Shown: positions 48,136-59,800, numbered from the stretch's first letter. The stretch: DNA of 64,000 nucleotides from Gnetum montanum (GCA_015680685.1 MNCI01006166.1:19399-83398); one strand, 5' to 3'. The notes: generated by a model not told the origin, from the sequence alone. Numbers and translations are program-made.

Positions 48136-48867
48136 ATAATACCTCTAAGAAGGGACAACCCTGCTCGTTATTTTGGATCTCCTCCTTCCAACTCAGTCAT
48201 GGGAGAGATGGCCACCCTTGCTAACCAATTGAGGCCCTCAGTTCCTTTTTAAGTTTTTGTTTTACACATTTTTGTTTTACAAATTTCTTTAAGTTTTCTT
48301 GTTTTTGTTTGGCAACATCGTTATACTTTTTCATTTCTTTGTGTGATTGTTTGTTTTGTTTGTTTTATTTTTATTTTTTATTTTTTGTTTTTTTTGTTCT
48401 TGTTTTTGTCTTTGTTTGTTTTGTTAGGCTCTTCACCTAATAAGTGCTCCTAATGGTGGTATGAACTATATTCTATGGATTGCTAATGTCTGGTTTTTAC
48501 CTTGGAGTTATTATGTTAATACTAGGGTATGGTTCTTTTGATATAACAGGCAATGAGTCCACGTCATCCATGCATTCATAAATTTCTATGGTCTCTCTTG
48601 GCTTGGAATTGTACGGTCCCTTTTTTCATAATAAAACTATTAATGAATTGGTGACTGGGCATTTCTCAAACTGAGGAAGGACTCAAGGACTGAAAAGGGT
48701 GTGACTTCAAGGGGATTTGATGCATTTGTGTTAGCCATTCTCTTGGTTGCTGGGATGTTTTCTTCTTTAGTTTTCCTTACCATTCTGACATTGCTCCATT
48801 ATTAGGAAGCTGATCTAATAAAAATAATAAGTCTTTGCATGGTGTAGTTCACATGTAAAAAAAAAAC

Positions 48868-48906
<39 letters not shown>

Positions 48907-49746
48907 AAGCACATCCCTTAGACAAAATAATCATCTGGGCTACAAGCACTAGTTATGGAACTAAACAAACATGTTCCCTCTAACTAAGGCCCTTTCTTAC
49001 TTCCTACTTTTCCCTTTCTCGTCTCGTCAAAATGGTGGTGACTCTTTGGTGGAGGCATTCCTGTTACTTCAAGTGGATGGATTGGCCAAGTGTATTAATG
49101 CAAATTCACTGGAAGTGGACTGTTTGAGGCTGGATTTGGAATGAGATCTACTAAGTCACATTAACCATAAATACACAAGGGGCTGTACACCACCTTGTTC
49201 TTGGGACTCCATTCCATTCTCTTCTTCCCATCATTCTTTCTCCATTTTCCACCTCATTGCCAGTTGTATCAGTAGTCTATATTTTGGTTGATGCATTGTT
49301 TTCTTTTTGATAAATTCTTGTGGTTAAGACTTTAACTCTTGCTTCCGAATGACATTTCCAAAGCCTACGGACTCTTTGAATATGGGTTTTTCAGGGCATA
49401 AAGGGCATGAGCTTGCTTTGGGGAGGATCCACTGGCATTCCTATTTGGTGCATCAGTTAACTTCTTTCCCTTAAAAATTTTCACAATCAACATTTTTTTT
49501 GTTCATTCCCACTTCTGACATCCATTTTATCGGTGTTGCTATTGTTTCTTTTTCTCCATCTTTCTTATTCCTTATCTTTTTTTCATTCTATCGCTATCGG
49601 AGAATCGCTCTTAGTCATGGAGGTCCTGGTCCAATTTTTTCAATTTTCTCCTAACCCCTACACCTTGGGTAGTCACCAATGTTATATCTCTAGAATCCGT
49701 ATTAGCCATATCACAACTCAGCCAATGGACCTTACACCGAGGCAAG
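48136..49746 (+). other. Element 2 pol-ORF3 spacer
   Basis: T-rich block (48245-48420), a GA microsatellite, GGCTACAAGCACTAGTTATGGA (48937), and GGGGAGGATCCACTGGCAT (49421) match the spacers of elements 1 and 3. No conserved coding frame. Confidence 0.65.
48871..48901 (+). repeat. (AG)n microsatellite
   Basis: An uninterrupted AG run of 31 bp follows an A-rich stretch. At the corresponding place element 3 has a shorter, broken AGAGAG run, and element 1 has only A-rich sequence. Confidence 0.95.
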
Positions 49747-49806
49747 GTATTAACTGTATTGTGATTTACTTATCCTTGCTCATATGTAACTATGTTGTGT
49801 GTGCAG
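49747..49806 (+). other. Putative 60-nt mini-intron before ORF3 stub
   Basis: CAAG/GTATTAACTG on the left and GTGTGTGCAG/ATGG on the right bracket 60 nt of AT-rich DNA. Counterparts exist in elements 1 and 3. The upstream exon side shares ATATCACAACTCAGCC with ATGATCACAACTTAGCC of element 1. Confidence 0.55.
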
Positions 49807-50010
49807 ATGGCAATCATACAGCAATGGACTAGACCTAGAGGAAACACTTAGGATGGACAGGTGCTGGAACAGTTGTGCAAAGAACAAGATTGATGGTGTG
49901 GTTATCGATGGACAACGGAAGGTGCAATCTTGGTGTCGGCAGCAACACATCTTCTTCTTTTCTCTCTCAGCTACCAAATAAGGCTGATGTCAATTGTGTA
50001 TAGTGTTCAC
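49807..50010 (+). pseudogene. Element 2 ORF3 stub
   Basis: The ATG at 49807 gives MAIIQQWTRPRGN before a TAG. About 60 more codons can be read with stops (DGQVLEQLCKEQD). Nothing corresponds to the 900-codon ORF3 of element 1, and the polypurine tract follows within 350 bp. Another frame over the same DNA (49799-49981) is open by chance. Confidence 0.35.
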
Positions 50011-50132
50011 TCTTGTGGTCATGAACACTAATGTTGCCATGTATTGTAATATTGATCCATTCACATGTCATCCCATTCACCATTAGTTGTCATTCAAGTT
50101 AATAATCCCATACCATCTCAATATTTTGTAAG

Positions 50133-50169
50133 GAACTCGAGGATGAGTTTTCATTTAGTCATGGGGGTA
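50133..50169 (+). promoter_or_regulatory. Element 2 pre-LTR block and polypurine tract
   Basis: CTCGAGGATGAGTTTTCATT then CATGGGGGTA directly precedes TGATGAGCC of the 3' LTR. Confidence 0.8.
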
Positions 50170-50939
50170 TGATGAGCCACGATATTGCGTACGCAATATC
50201 ATGTCCTGCCTCATCTTCTATAAATAAGAGGTGACGCCCTTAGTTCCAGATAGTTAGACTTAGATCCTTAGCTAAACTCTTGTAGTTTTACCATTCCAGA
50301 GATAGAATAATTTTTGTGTGCCTGCAGTAGGAGTCATAGAGTGAATGGATCTTTATTTGAGCGATTTGTACCTGAGCACACATTTGTGTACGACAATAAA
50401 GATGAACTTTATGATAAACCTTGCAGCAAATAGATTAAGCTAATTAGTAATTAATTATTGTTGAATGTTTAATGCTTTCCTAGTTAATTAATCTTTCTCT
50501 CAACCTTCGATCCTCTTAGTTAAGTACACTCAGTACGACCACTTTGAGCATGCATGTAGTGCTTGGTAACCCAGTAACGATTAGCGTTTGGTAATCCCAT
50601 CAGTGTTGCATTGGTTCAGGATGTGTATGGCGAGTGGGAATGGATACTGGTGTTAGGAACAATTAGAACTTAGTTAATGTAAGTTATCCACTTAGTTCTC
50701 TTTCCTTTCCCTTATTAGCATAAGACATTAAAAAGATAAAAGCTATAAAAAATCATATACCTCAAGCTTACTTAGCCATACAACCGTGAAAATACAAGTA
50801 AGTTTGGGAAGACAATGATTGATTAACCTTGAGTGTTCCATTAAGGCGCGTAAGCACTTAGTCCTTGGAGTTCGATCGGATCGCGTGTGAAACACTCGTA
50901 TTCGTATGGTTGAGTGTAGGGGTACCTCGCCACTCATCA
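50170..50939 (+). repeat. Element 2, 3' LTR
   Basis: 770 bp from TGATGAGCC to CTCATCA, followed by the GATGT target copy. The TATA box CTATAAATA is at 50218-50226, about 48 bp from the LTR start. Confidence 0.93.
50181..50200. repeat. Perfect 20-bp palindrome in element 2 3' U3
   Basis: GATATTGCGTACGCAATATC equals its reverse complement and lies 11 bp inside the LTR, just upstream of the TATA box. The 5' LTR has a different, longer palindromic arrangement here (41165-41206). Confidence 0.95.
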
Positions 50940-50964
50940 GATGTACTAATTATATTGCAATGTA

Positions 50965-52690
50965 ATGCCCCTTCTTTAGCTACTTCTTAACCCTTAGTAC
51001 ATTTGCAATTTAAACCCTTCATGCCTTATTTTTTAATTTATTTATATGTTTAATTACCCCTTTTCTTATGTTGACTATGGTTTTTGTAATTGAAACTATG
51101 TTGACTATGTCCTTTAGAATGACCTTATGTATGTATGTATGTATCAGAAGGCCTTACCTCCTCTATGTTTTATTTTATGCTTTACCATGTTCTAAGTATC
51201 TTTAATTTTAAATAGTTTTATATTTTTATCATTTTAAAATTTTTCTTTTAATTTTGCGCTTAAGCACTAATCCATTTTATTAGAGTTTTGAGTTAGTAGG
51301 TATTACTCATATGATGGGTCATTGTTACATGGGGTACTACTTTCGTTTGGTACACTTTGTTTGGATAATTCACATTTTTGATAATATTTTATTTTTTATT
51401 ATCTTAATATTTAATTTATTTTTAACTTATGATTTTAAAGGATCTTATATCAACCCTTTGTTAGTTATGCTTTTTGATCTTAGACATTATTATTTTCTTT
51501 GGATTAGATATGACTTGTATTGTGTGCTTAGCTTTGCCTATTAACTTTGTTAGAGGAATGGTTTTATAAGTCAACATTGGGCACAAAGCCATCTAAGTTA
51601 AAAGATTTAAAAATATTTTTGGATTTAGAATTTCTTTTTAATTTAGTTTTGTCCATGAGAATTTCCTCTTGCTAATGCTACCAACCAAGAACTAGAATAT
51701 AAACTTGGCAACCTACTCTTGAGAGCAATCTTTGAAATCATCTTACCAACATCTAAGAGATAGAGCTAGAGTGAGAGATTCTACTAGATTGGAGAGCAGC
51801 TATTCAAATCTAGATCTATAGGCATTTAAATATGCACTATCAACATAAGACCTAAGGTAAGACATATTTCCAAATTTCATTTTTAATCTTTCTTAGAGAT
51901 CATCATTGATCAACCAACTCGCCTAGGATTTGGAGCCAATTTGGGAGATCAAATTCATGCAGTGATCCTTCTTTATAGTGCTATTAATTCTAGGAAAGGT
52001 AATTTGACATTTTTCTTCCTTTAATTTTAATAATTTGATTAGTGCATATTCATTTACCTTATTCTGTTTGTTTAGAAACTATATGTTGATTTTCCTGAAT
52101 TCTTAGATTTCTTATTTTAATACTATTTTTTATAATTTATCAATTTCTAAGATTTAATTCCATTCATGGGAAATTAATCAATGTTTTGACTAATTTTGAC
52201 CATGTTTTACCTTCATTCCAATTTTTGTTAAGTTTTTAGCTAAAAAACTAGGGTTTCATGCCATTTTTTGCATTTTAACCTTCAAGTTAACATTGAACAT
52301 AGATGGAACAAAAGGAAAAGTTTTTCAACAACATGATGTAGACCCTAAGGATACCTTCCTAGCACATCATGACTTGTTCATGAGGTTGCAATAATGCATG
52401 ATATCATTTTTAGATGTGGCATGAAAAACTAAGCAACTTTTGTTTAGTGACCTCTAGACTCTAGACAATGGAAAGTTATGAAAATGGCCAAAACCATCAT
52501 TTTTAGGGTTTCTAAAATGCTTGAAAACTAGGAAATAACAATTAATAAAATTTTAGAAGTTCTAAGAACTTAGAACATTCATAAGTCACTAAGATTTCTT
52601 ATTTGATAATATTTTAATATTTTATTAGGATTCATATGCTCTCATACTTTGATTTTGACTCAATTTAATAGTTCAAATTCATTAGTTTGA
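50965..52690 (+). repeat. LTR-like block, chromovirus type
   Basis: TGTAATGCCCCTTC at 50965 resembles a chromovirus LTR start. Words around 51270-51345 (TTTTATTAGAGTTTTGAGTTAG, TGGGTCATTGTTACATG, split by differences) parallel 31390-31440. No partner or primer site was found. It includes a (TATG)n run at 51126-51143. Confidence 0.35.
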
Positions 52691-52693
52691 TAA

Positions 52694-54020
52694 TGTTGGA
52701 GACTGTTTGGGATTGCCAATGTTTGGCCTTCAATTCTATAGCTTTGGGATCATGAGAAACAAAGGTGTTTTGTCAAACAAGGTTTAGGTGGTTGCTGGTC
52801 CCAAATACTTCCAAATAAACTCAATGGTTATAGAATGAACTAAACATGAATGTGTAGTTGCTGTTGTGATTGTTGAAATGATTGGGTTTGTGTATGAAAC
52901 TATAACTGATTATTGTAATAAAAATTCAGCTAACCTTGTCAAACACTAAGTGATTGAAGATTCCTATTTTGTCAAGTTACTTAGTCTATATAGTCCCTCT
53001 AGCACGTTACTTGAAACAAATAAAATTTCACAAAAATGCTTGAGCACAATTCTACCAATCTACTCCTAATTTTTCTGAGAGAGAAAATTTCACAAGAAAA
53101 CTAGAAATAAAGCAAGATTTAATGGATTTTAGAAAGAGAAAAGAAAAGAAAGTATATTTGTGTGACCTCTCAAACATTTAAATGAGATAAATTGACATGA
53201 GAAAACACTTCACAATAAAGATATTACAATTCAATCTAAATATTACGAATAGTCCAAACCCTTTGAGCTCAATAAGTAATTTCATAAAAAAACACTCTTA
53301 TTTAACTACCAAAATGCTTTGGAAACAACAAAGTAACTACCAAAATGCTTTGGAAAGAACAAAGTACAAGATTTTATTTGGTTAGTTAAGAATGGTCAAA
53401 AATTGCAAACAATAGAGCTTTTAGAAAAATTTGACAATTTCAAGATAGAAATATTAAGGCAATAAAATTTAAAAAAGATGAAGCTATTTCAATCATCCCA
53501 AAGTATCAAAGATTTTTTAGATTGTCTAGACTCACACAAGAAATTCCTATAAGACATTACTATCAAATTGCTTAAAATGCTTTTCTAAGACAACATAAGC
53601 TCTTATATGGCAAGCCTAACCTAATAGAAGTCTTGTATTGCACAAAAATATAGCTATAAAAGCAACCTAGAAAATCCAAAAATTAAATGCCAAGCACGAT
53701 ACTATCTAAACTATTAGTTAAGCAACTAAAAGAAAATGGAAAGAAAAGAACTCTCAAGATTAAAAGCAGCTAAATTGATGCCTTTAGCAAGCCATGCTTT
53801 ACAATCTTTAATATTCTTCTTAATCTTCCCTCCAAATCCCCTCTTAATCCTACATTTGAAGCCCTTTTTATAGTGGCCTTAGGGTAGATACAATTATCAT
53901 GAAAAGTTAAGGGGTGTTACAAATATCTAGGGGATTAATTCATAACTATTCTAAGAAGTTATAACTTTCATAGGAAGTTATGAGAAATTTAAGCCATAGT
54001 TGACAAGTGTCCTACCCTAT
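52694..54020 (-). repeat. Long direct repeat, left copy (possible LTR)
   Basis: This copy matches 56071-57350 in order over more than 1.2 kb, for example ACAAGGTTTAGGTG, GATTCCTATTTTGTCAAG, ACAAATAAAATTT, AGAAAGAGAAAAGAAAAGAA and AGCAACCTAGAAAA. On the minus strand a TATA-like CACTATAAAAAGG lies at about 53866-53878, so if these are LTRs the element is on the minus strand. Ends are ill-defined beyond the TGTTGG start. Confidence 0.6.
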
Positions 54021-55253
54021 AACTAACTTACAAATTTTTGTTTTGTTTTTATTAATATTTTGAGGCTTTATACTTAATATGAGCTTACCATTTTGGCACA
54101 TCAACCCCTATGCTAGATCTTCCTATGGGGCAGACATAGTTTATGTTCAACATGATTAAGATGGTGAAACAAGCTTTTAAAGAAGAGATAGCTCTAATTC
54201 TAGGTGTCTTCTTCAATTCCACGTCACCTAAATATAAATACAAGATAGCCAATCTATGGTTGATTACATATGAAGTAGAAAAATGTTCCCTTCAATTTGA
54301 CTTTCATTTACCAATTTAATTATTTTATTTTATTCTTCTTTTTATCATTGTTTTATTCTATGATTTCTATTTTTGATAATCGTACAGCGATTTAATACCA
54401 AAACTTTGATACGAATGCATAAAACATATAATAATAATAATGTAGAAAAAATAACACAGCTGTTGGTGAAAGTGGTAACTGCAATTGATAAACATGGCGA
54501 ATTGAATTGCCAACTGACAACCACAACGTACTATGATTGCAATATGCTTTGTTGATGCCGCGTGCCTTTGCAGAGCAACAACCACTTGTTTACAACTTTG
54601 TTTCTTCCTTCATCATCAACGTAGTCGTACATCATTTCAGCTTAAATTTTCACAATGCCATTCTGCAACGTGAAGGAATGGAAAAAAAAATAGCAACAAC
54701 TTTACCGCCAGTGTCAGCGTCATCGTCAATAGGTGATCAGCCACCATGTCTCTGCACAAATTTGACATGATTCTTCGTGATGTCCTCTGCCGAGAAACCG
54801 ACACACAACAACAAAGTTATTCTTTGGTGAAGCTCTTCCAAGGTAAAGGGAGCAAACATTGCAGGGGTTCCAATGTCGTGGATGAAGAGATTATGCAGCT
54901 GAGGATTTCAAGGTAAACACGCGATTACTGATGGCCGTGGAGGCCATGAATTTTGGAGAATTAATTCGTAGAGGAAGCACTGAAAGGAGTGTGTGTCTTC
55001 ACAAAACGGATATTGCTTCCATGAAATTTTATGCAGTAATGACGAGAAAGTAACTTGGTAACTAACAGGTTAACAATGCCCTCAGATCTTCATTGCTTCA
55101 TACGTTGCAGTGGTCGGTGTTTAGCCAGGAAGCGAAATGCCCCATATCTTATCATACATTTTCTAAGATGAGCCTATCTTCCCTGGATTTTAGGAATTCT
55201 CTTTTCCATAGATTTGTAACTCCCTTGACCTTGCAGGTTGTGCTCCATGGAAG

Positions 55254-55460
55254 CTATTCCCCATGGTCTGTTCCTAGAAGTAGTTGTTGTGGGGCTTCTA
55301 GACCCATTGGATACATCAGTGCTCCGATGTGCATGGCCACTGCAACCCTAGCACCAAATATTCTGCATGCATGAGCCGCGGTTAAGCTGCCTAGGCCATA
55401 CCCCACCAATATCACTCCTCTAAGAAGGCCATACCCCACCAATATCACTCCTCTAAGGGT
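55254..55460 (-). pseudogene. Possible alpha/beta-hydrolase (methylesterase-like) fragment
   Basis: The minus strand reads RGVILVGYGLGSLTAAHACR and then VAVAMHIGALMYPMGL. This recalls the strand-turn-helix of plant methylesterase-type hydrolases (VILVGHSLGG..IA.A...FP.KIA.AVF..A.MP). The nucleophile elbow would be G-Y-G-L-G, lacking the catalytic Ser. RGVILVGYGL is partly repeated by a 33-bp tandem duplication. No other hydrolase part was found. The resemblance is limited and could be chance. Confidence 0.3.
55393..55458. repeat. 33-bp tandem duplication
   Basis: AGGCCATACCCCACCAATAT plus 13 more bases is repeated twice, 55393-55425 and 55426-55458, with one difference at the last base. The length of 33 keeps the minus-strand frame. 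Confidence 0.95.
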
Positions 55461-56070
55461 AAAATTTCTTAGGGATGCAAAGGTTTATTTCCAGAGGCTA
55501 GCACACCTATGGCAATGGTGCCATTGGAGGACATCTTGATAAGGTGCTTGAGCTTGAACCAGCATTAGGTGGTATGGTCATTAATTTTTGCTTGAGTGCT
55601 TAGACACAGCAACACGTGATTCTAGGTTCAACAATTCTCTAATTTAGATATAAGACACCTGCTTACATATATTTGTCAAATTCGAACCATTATATCCCTC
55701 ATGTAAAAGGGTCGTAACCAATGTTCTCCTCCATGTTGTTTTTTTTTTTTTAATTAAAAACACTTTCAGACTCTTTTCCTGTCCAATTTATTTGGTAGGC
55801 TAGTTTCAAATGCTTGAGGAAACTAGCATACATAACTTCATCAAGTTCTCAAGGCCTATTTGTTATAGCAAGAACCATCACTACTCCATAAAAATGATTA
55901 AAAAATGTGCCAATAGATAACATTCCTTGGTTTGTTGTACTGAAACCTCTTAGTATAGCTATGTAAATCTTTTGGAAAAAACTTCAAAATATAGTTCACT
56001 TGATAAAATACAAGTTTAAGACTCATCAATCATTTGACTACATAGTAAGTTTATTTCCCCACCACAGAGG

Positions 56071-57350
56071 TGTTGGCAACCATTTGGGACTGAGCCATCA
56101 ACGAGCTTCTTCGAACAAGGTTTAGGTGCTTGTTGGTCTTTAGCAACACCAAGGCCATGATACCTCCAAATAAACCCAATAGTTATGGAATGTACTAGAT
56201 GTGAGTATGTGTTTTGCTATTGTATATGTTAAAATGGTTGGGTTGTGTATAAAACTGCAATTGGCTATTATAAAAGAGATTTAGCTATCTTTGTCAAATA
56301 CTGTGAATTGTTTGAGATTCCTATTTTGTCAAGTCATCTAGTCTATATAAATCCTATAATACGTTACTTATAACAAATAAAATTTTGCAAAAATATTTGA
56401 ACACAATTTTTCCATTTTACTCTTAATTTTCCCTAAAGAGAAAGTTCCACAAGAAAACTAGAAATAGAGTGAGATTCAATGGACTTAGAAAGAGAAAAGA
56501 AAAGAAAGTAGATTTGTGTTAAACCTCAAATATTTAAGTAAGATAAATTGACATGAGTAAACACTTTGCAATAAAGTTATTCCTAATACAATAACTACGA
56601 ATTATTCAAATTTCTTGAGCTCAACAAGCAATTTCATAAAGACAATCTTATTATACTACCAAAAATCACTGTGTAAATGACAAAGTACGAGTCTTTATTT
56701 AATCTAGTTAATAGTTGTCAAAAATTGCAGTCAATAGTTGTCAACAAAGTTTTCAAGAAATTTGACAATTTTTAGATTGGAATACTAAGCAATAGACTTT
56801 AAAAATAAAGAAGATATTTTAATCCCATTAAAGTATCAAAGATTTTCCTGGATTCTCTATGCTCAAAATAGACAATTTCGTTAAAACATTACTATTAAAT
56901 TGTTCTTGAGACTTTTTAACAACATAAGCTCTTCTATGGCCAATCTTAATAGTAGTCTAACATTGCGCAAAAATAGAGCTATAAAAGCAACCTAGAAAAA
57001 ATTTCAAAATTAAATGCCAAACATGATACTATCTAAACTATTAGTTAAGTAACTAAAACAAAATAGTAAAAAATGAACTTATAGGATTAAAACAAAGAAG
57101 TTGAATTGATGTCTTTAGCAAGCCTTGCTTTTATAATTTTCAAGTTGCTTCCAAGTATGCTCCTCCCTCCTTTTTTATTTTACCTTGAAGCCTTTTTATA
57201 ATGGCTTTAGGTAGTTACAATAATCATGAAGAGTTAAGGGTCTTACAAATATCTTAGGAATATAAATTTATAACTTTCTTTAGAGTTATAACTTCCATAG
57301 AAGCTATGAGAATTTTAAGCCACATTTGGCAAGTGTCTTCTTGATAATGG
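56071..57350 (-). repeat. Long direct repeat, right copy (possible LTR)
   Basis: Counterpart of 52694-54020. It begins TGTTGG on the plus strand. A TATA-like CATTATAAAAAGG occurs on the minus strand near 57193-57205. The left neighbour on the minus strand (CCTCTGTGGTGGGGAAATAA) is not a primer site I recognise. Confidence 0.6.
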
Positions 57351-57428
57351 AAAATCAAAATTAGCTATAAATATCTTAGATTTTTAGTTGTAACTATCTT
57401 AAGGAGTTACAACTTCCAGAGACAAATC

Positions 57429-57492
57429 CATATTTAACAAGTGTTATGAGGATAACCTATCATATTTAACAAGTGTTATGAGGATAACCTAT
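57429..57492. repeat. 32-bp exact tandem duplication
   Basis: CATATTTAACAAGTGTTATG plus 12 bases occurs twice without difference, followed by a short (TA)n run at about 57496-57511. Confidence 0.95.
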
Positions 57493-58015
57493 CCAATATA
57501 TATATATATATCAAAGAATTTGAATTAGTTTTGCACCTCTCATGTACAATTGAAGCAACAACATGAAGATTATGAAATTACACAAATAGAGATGTGTGTG
57601 TAATATTTGTCCATCATCTTTCTTGTGCTTAGTGAGTTGTTAATGGTTCTTTTTCTCCAGAGCCCGAACGCAAACACCGACGTAGCTGAAATCGCGGCCA
57701 TTTGCTTAGGCCCGTCTAGGTCAGTCATGTCTAATGTCTAATATGGCATAGTCCGAACTTCCGGCTTCATTCTGATGACTTTGGGAGCATTTTTCTTCAC
57801 TGGATTCCTACAATAGCTATCTGAAAACCCCACGATCTGAAATTACAAATTCAAGATTTGCAGGACCAGGGACAGTCCTGTTCCAAGCTCAGGATCCAAA
57901 AAATCAATTTGGGGCTGTGGCTGGGTGTATTTGTGTTGCCGCTGTGAAGAGGCTGGGTTTGTTTCGTGGGTAGGCGTGTCACAATAGTGGATTCATTAGG
58001 TTCTACTCTTCCTAG

Positions 58016-58798
58016 GGAAGTTCTTCTACCTCACCTCCAATTGATTTCCTTTTACCTGATGATATTTTTGAAGTAGTTTCTAAAGATTTTGGAACTCTCT
58101 TTATTTTTTTTCAAATTGTGGGGTTCTTACCAAGGTCCCCAAGCATAAACATTCAAGTTCAAAACCTCCTTCAGCCCCAGGGCATTCAGGTTTCTCATGC
58201 TCGATACTACGCTCGAAATTTTATTTTGGTAGAACTATCTGATGCCTCTCAGGTTGAGAAGGCTCTCTCTTTAAAAATTTTTCCAACAAGGAATGCAACT
58301 TTAATAGCACGTGCCTGGAAATTTGACTTTAATGTCAATGACCCGACTTTTAATATAATTCTCTATTACGTGGAATTGCTCAATCTTCCACTTATTTTCT
58401 CATCTGTGGAGAGGAACATTGTGAGCACCCTAGGTCCTATTATTTCCGAGCATTGTACGGTGATTAATGGAGCTCAAATTTTCCGTTATTGTATTGAACT
58501 GGACATCGCTCTTTGGAAGACCTCATTAACCCTTGCTGCTGGTGGAAAACTCTCCACCCAAAAAGTGGACTATTTTTACCTTCCAAACTCGTGTAGCTAT
58601 TGTAATAGGGCCAAGCATCATATATTGAAGTGCCCCATCCTAGCCAAGGAAAAACAACCTGTAGCATCTCAGAAAACCCATTCCTCAGTCACACCATTAC
58701 GCCCACCCTCAGTATCCTTTAAATTTGACTCTCCTTCTCCAACAGCTCCACAATCCTCCTCTCAGTCTCGCCCTTCCAAGCCACAAAAACAACAATAA
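58016..58798 (+). CDS. LINE ORF1, DUF4283-like RNA-binding protein with CCHC knuckle
   Basis: A 260-codon frame, opened by a TAG at 58013 rather than an ATG, ends at TAA 58796-58798. The N-terminal half follows the plant LINE ORF1 pattern called DUF4283: ARNFILVELSDASQVEKALS, then LIARAWKFDFN and a LP..F.S...N..S.LG region. The knuckle CSYCNRAKHHILKC is an exact C-X2-C-X4-H-X4-C. A Ser/Pro/Gln-rich tail ends PSKPQKQQ. The protein would bind LINE RNA as a chaperone. The frame is undamaged over 260 codons, unusual here, so this copy is fairly recent. The true start lies upstream of the TAG. Confidence 0.8.
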   Translation, partial: GSSSTSPPIDFLLPDDIFEVVSKDFGTLFIFFQIVGFLPRSPSINIQVQNLLQPQGIQVSHARYYARNFILVELSDASQVEKALSLKIFPTRNATLIARAWKFDFNVNDPTFNIILYYVELLNLPLIFSSVERNIVSTLGPIISEHCTVINGAQIFRYCIELDIALWKTSLTLAAGGKLSTQKVDYFYLPNSCSYCNRAKHHILKCPILAKEKQPVASQKTHSSVTPLRPPSVSFKFDSPSPTAPQSSSQSRPSKPQKQQ

Positions 58799-59064
58799 GG
58801 TACTCACACCTTCACCCATGTCATCCCCTATAAGGCAGTCACAGACTCAATCTCGGTGGAGGAGTTCATGGTAGGTAGTGGAAGTAAACAAGTCAAAGCT
58901 TCCTTCAATTCTACTCCTCCCTCAAGCTCCTCTCCACTGAACACTTCCATGGCCCCTATCTCCACCAACAACTCTTTTGCCCTCCTGTCAGGAACAATGG
59001 AAGTTGATACTTTGACTTCTGAACCTTCCGTTGATCTTTCACCCAAACTGCCTCTTGTTTCTCC

Positions 59065-59420
59065 ATGAACCTCCTTTCATGGAACGTTCGAGGCCTTTAT
59101 GGTAGGCTTCAACGGAAGCGAGCAGGCAACTTTATTTTTAGTCTTAATATAGCCTTTGATTTCGTTCTCCTTCAAGAAATTAAGGTTTCAGCCGACCTTT
59201 TATCCTTTTCGCCCATTGGTTTCTTCCTCACTCTTCAATCCTAGCAACGTCCCATGCAAGTGGGAAAGGAGGCATGACCATTCTCCTTTCACCCTACTGG
59301 AAAACTAAAATCCTTCAAAGTGGTTCCGATTCTGGGTATAGAGTTTCCTGGCATGGCCCATTTGGTATTTGCTTGATTTATGCCTCATTCGCCTCATTCA
59401 TTTCCAACTCACATCTCAAG
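59065..59420 (+). pseudogene. LINE ORF2 start, endonuclease domain
   Basis: ATG 59065 gives MNLLSWNVRGLYGR and FDFVLLQEIKVS, the first two motifs of the AP-like endonuclease of plant L1 elements. After a stop and a frameshift near 59270 the second frame gives GG.TILLSPYWK, then SGYRVSWHGPFGICLIYA. The homology then stops and no RT motif follows. The copy cannot move on its own. Confidence 0.8.
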
Positions 59421-59800
59421 CATCCAAATTCAATCTGGATAGACATCAGTTGGTTCATCTCTTGCAACTATGGAAAAGACTTGCGCATTCCAGTAACACT
59501 CATTATCTGTAATCTCTGCAAGGAAGCTTTCCATTTCTATTGTGAGGAGTCACCATTGGAACTCTCTCTATCCTTAATTGAGAGCTTTTTTTTCCTTATC
59601 TAATTCTATGTCCTTCTATATTGTAATCAGTCAGCATGGGTGGACATTTGGTGGGGCCCCAATTTAGGTTTCCTCCCTTAATACTTGTTTCATGCATAGT
59701 GCTCTTAGCTTCCCCTTTCCCCTTAACCCTATGACTTGTTCAGGTTACTGTAACTGATACATTGTTAATATCAATAGAACTTCTTTTCGGGGTCCAACAC

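Larger units (their letters stand above)
41154..50939 (+). mobile_element. Element 2: complete Athila-like LTR retrotransposon
   Basis: Both LTRs (799 and 770 bp) start TGATGAGCCACGATAT and end CCACTCATCA. The 5-mer GATGT flanks the whole (41149-41153 and 50940-50944), a clean integration signature. Inside are the tRNA-Asp-like primer site, one gag-pro-pol unit, the spacer, the putative mini-intron with a short ORF3 stub, and the polypurine tract. Pol is in a single frame from about 43840 to 47700, broken only by about 20 stops. It is younger than element 1. Confidence 0.95.
54021..56070. other. Interior between the 1.3-kb repeats
   Basis: 2 kb, GC-richer than its surroundings from 54460 to 55600, without LTR-retrotransposon genes. 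Short frames at 54370-54770 have no recognisable content. A possible hydrolase fragment lies at 55254-55460. A T run occurs at 55738-55753. It may be a captured host fragment or a host locus caught between duplicated repeats. Confidence 0.4.
57655..59800 (+). mobile_element. L1-type LINE with internal deletion
   Basis: A GC-richer leader (57660-58010) is followed by an ORF1 with a zinc knuckle and by the start of ORF2 with an endonuclease domain. The reverse transcriptase is missing. The end near 59800 has TTGTTAATATCAATAGAACT but no poly(A). Boundaries are approximate and no target duplication was found. Confidence 0.7.

Noticed and set aside
48871-48901. AG run as a polypurine tract
   Set aside because: It is 1.27 kb from the LTR and replaced by other A-rich sequence in relatives; the true tract is at 50160-50169.
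55600-55760. Minus-strand SINE suggested by GGTTCGAATTT and a T run
   Set aside because: A box B-like word is present but no box A at tRNA spacing, and no second copy in the window.
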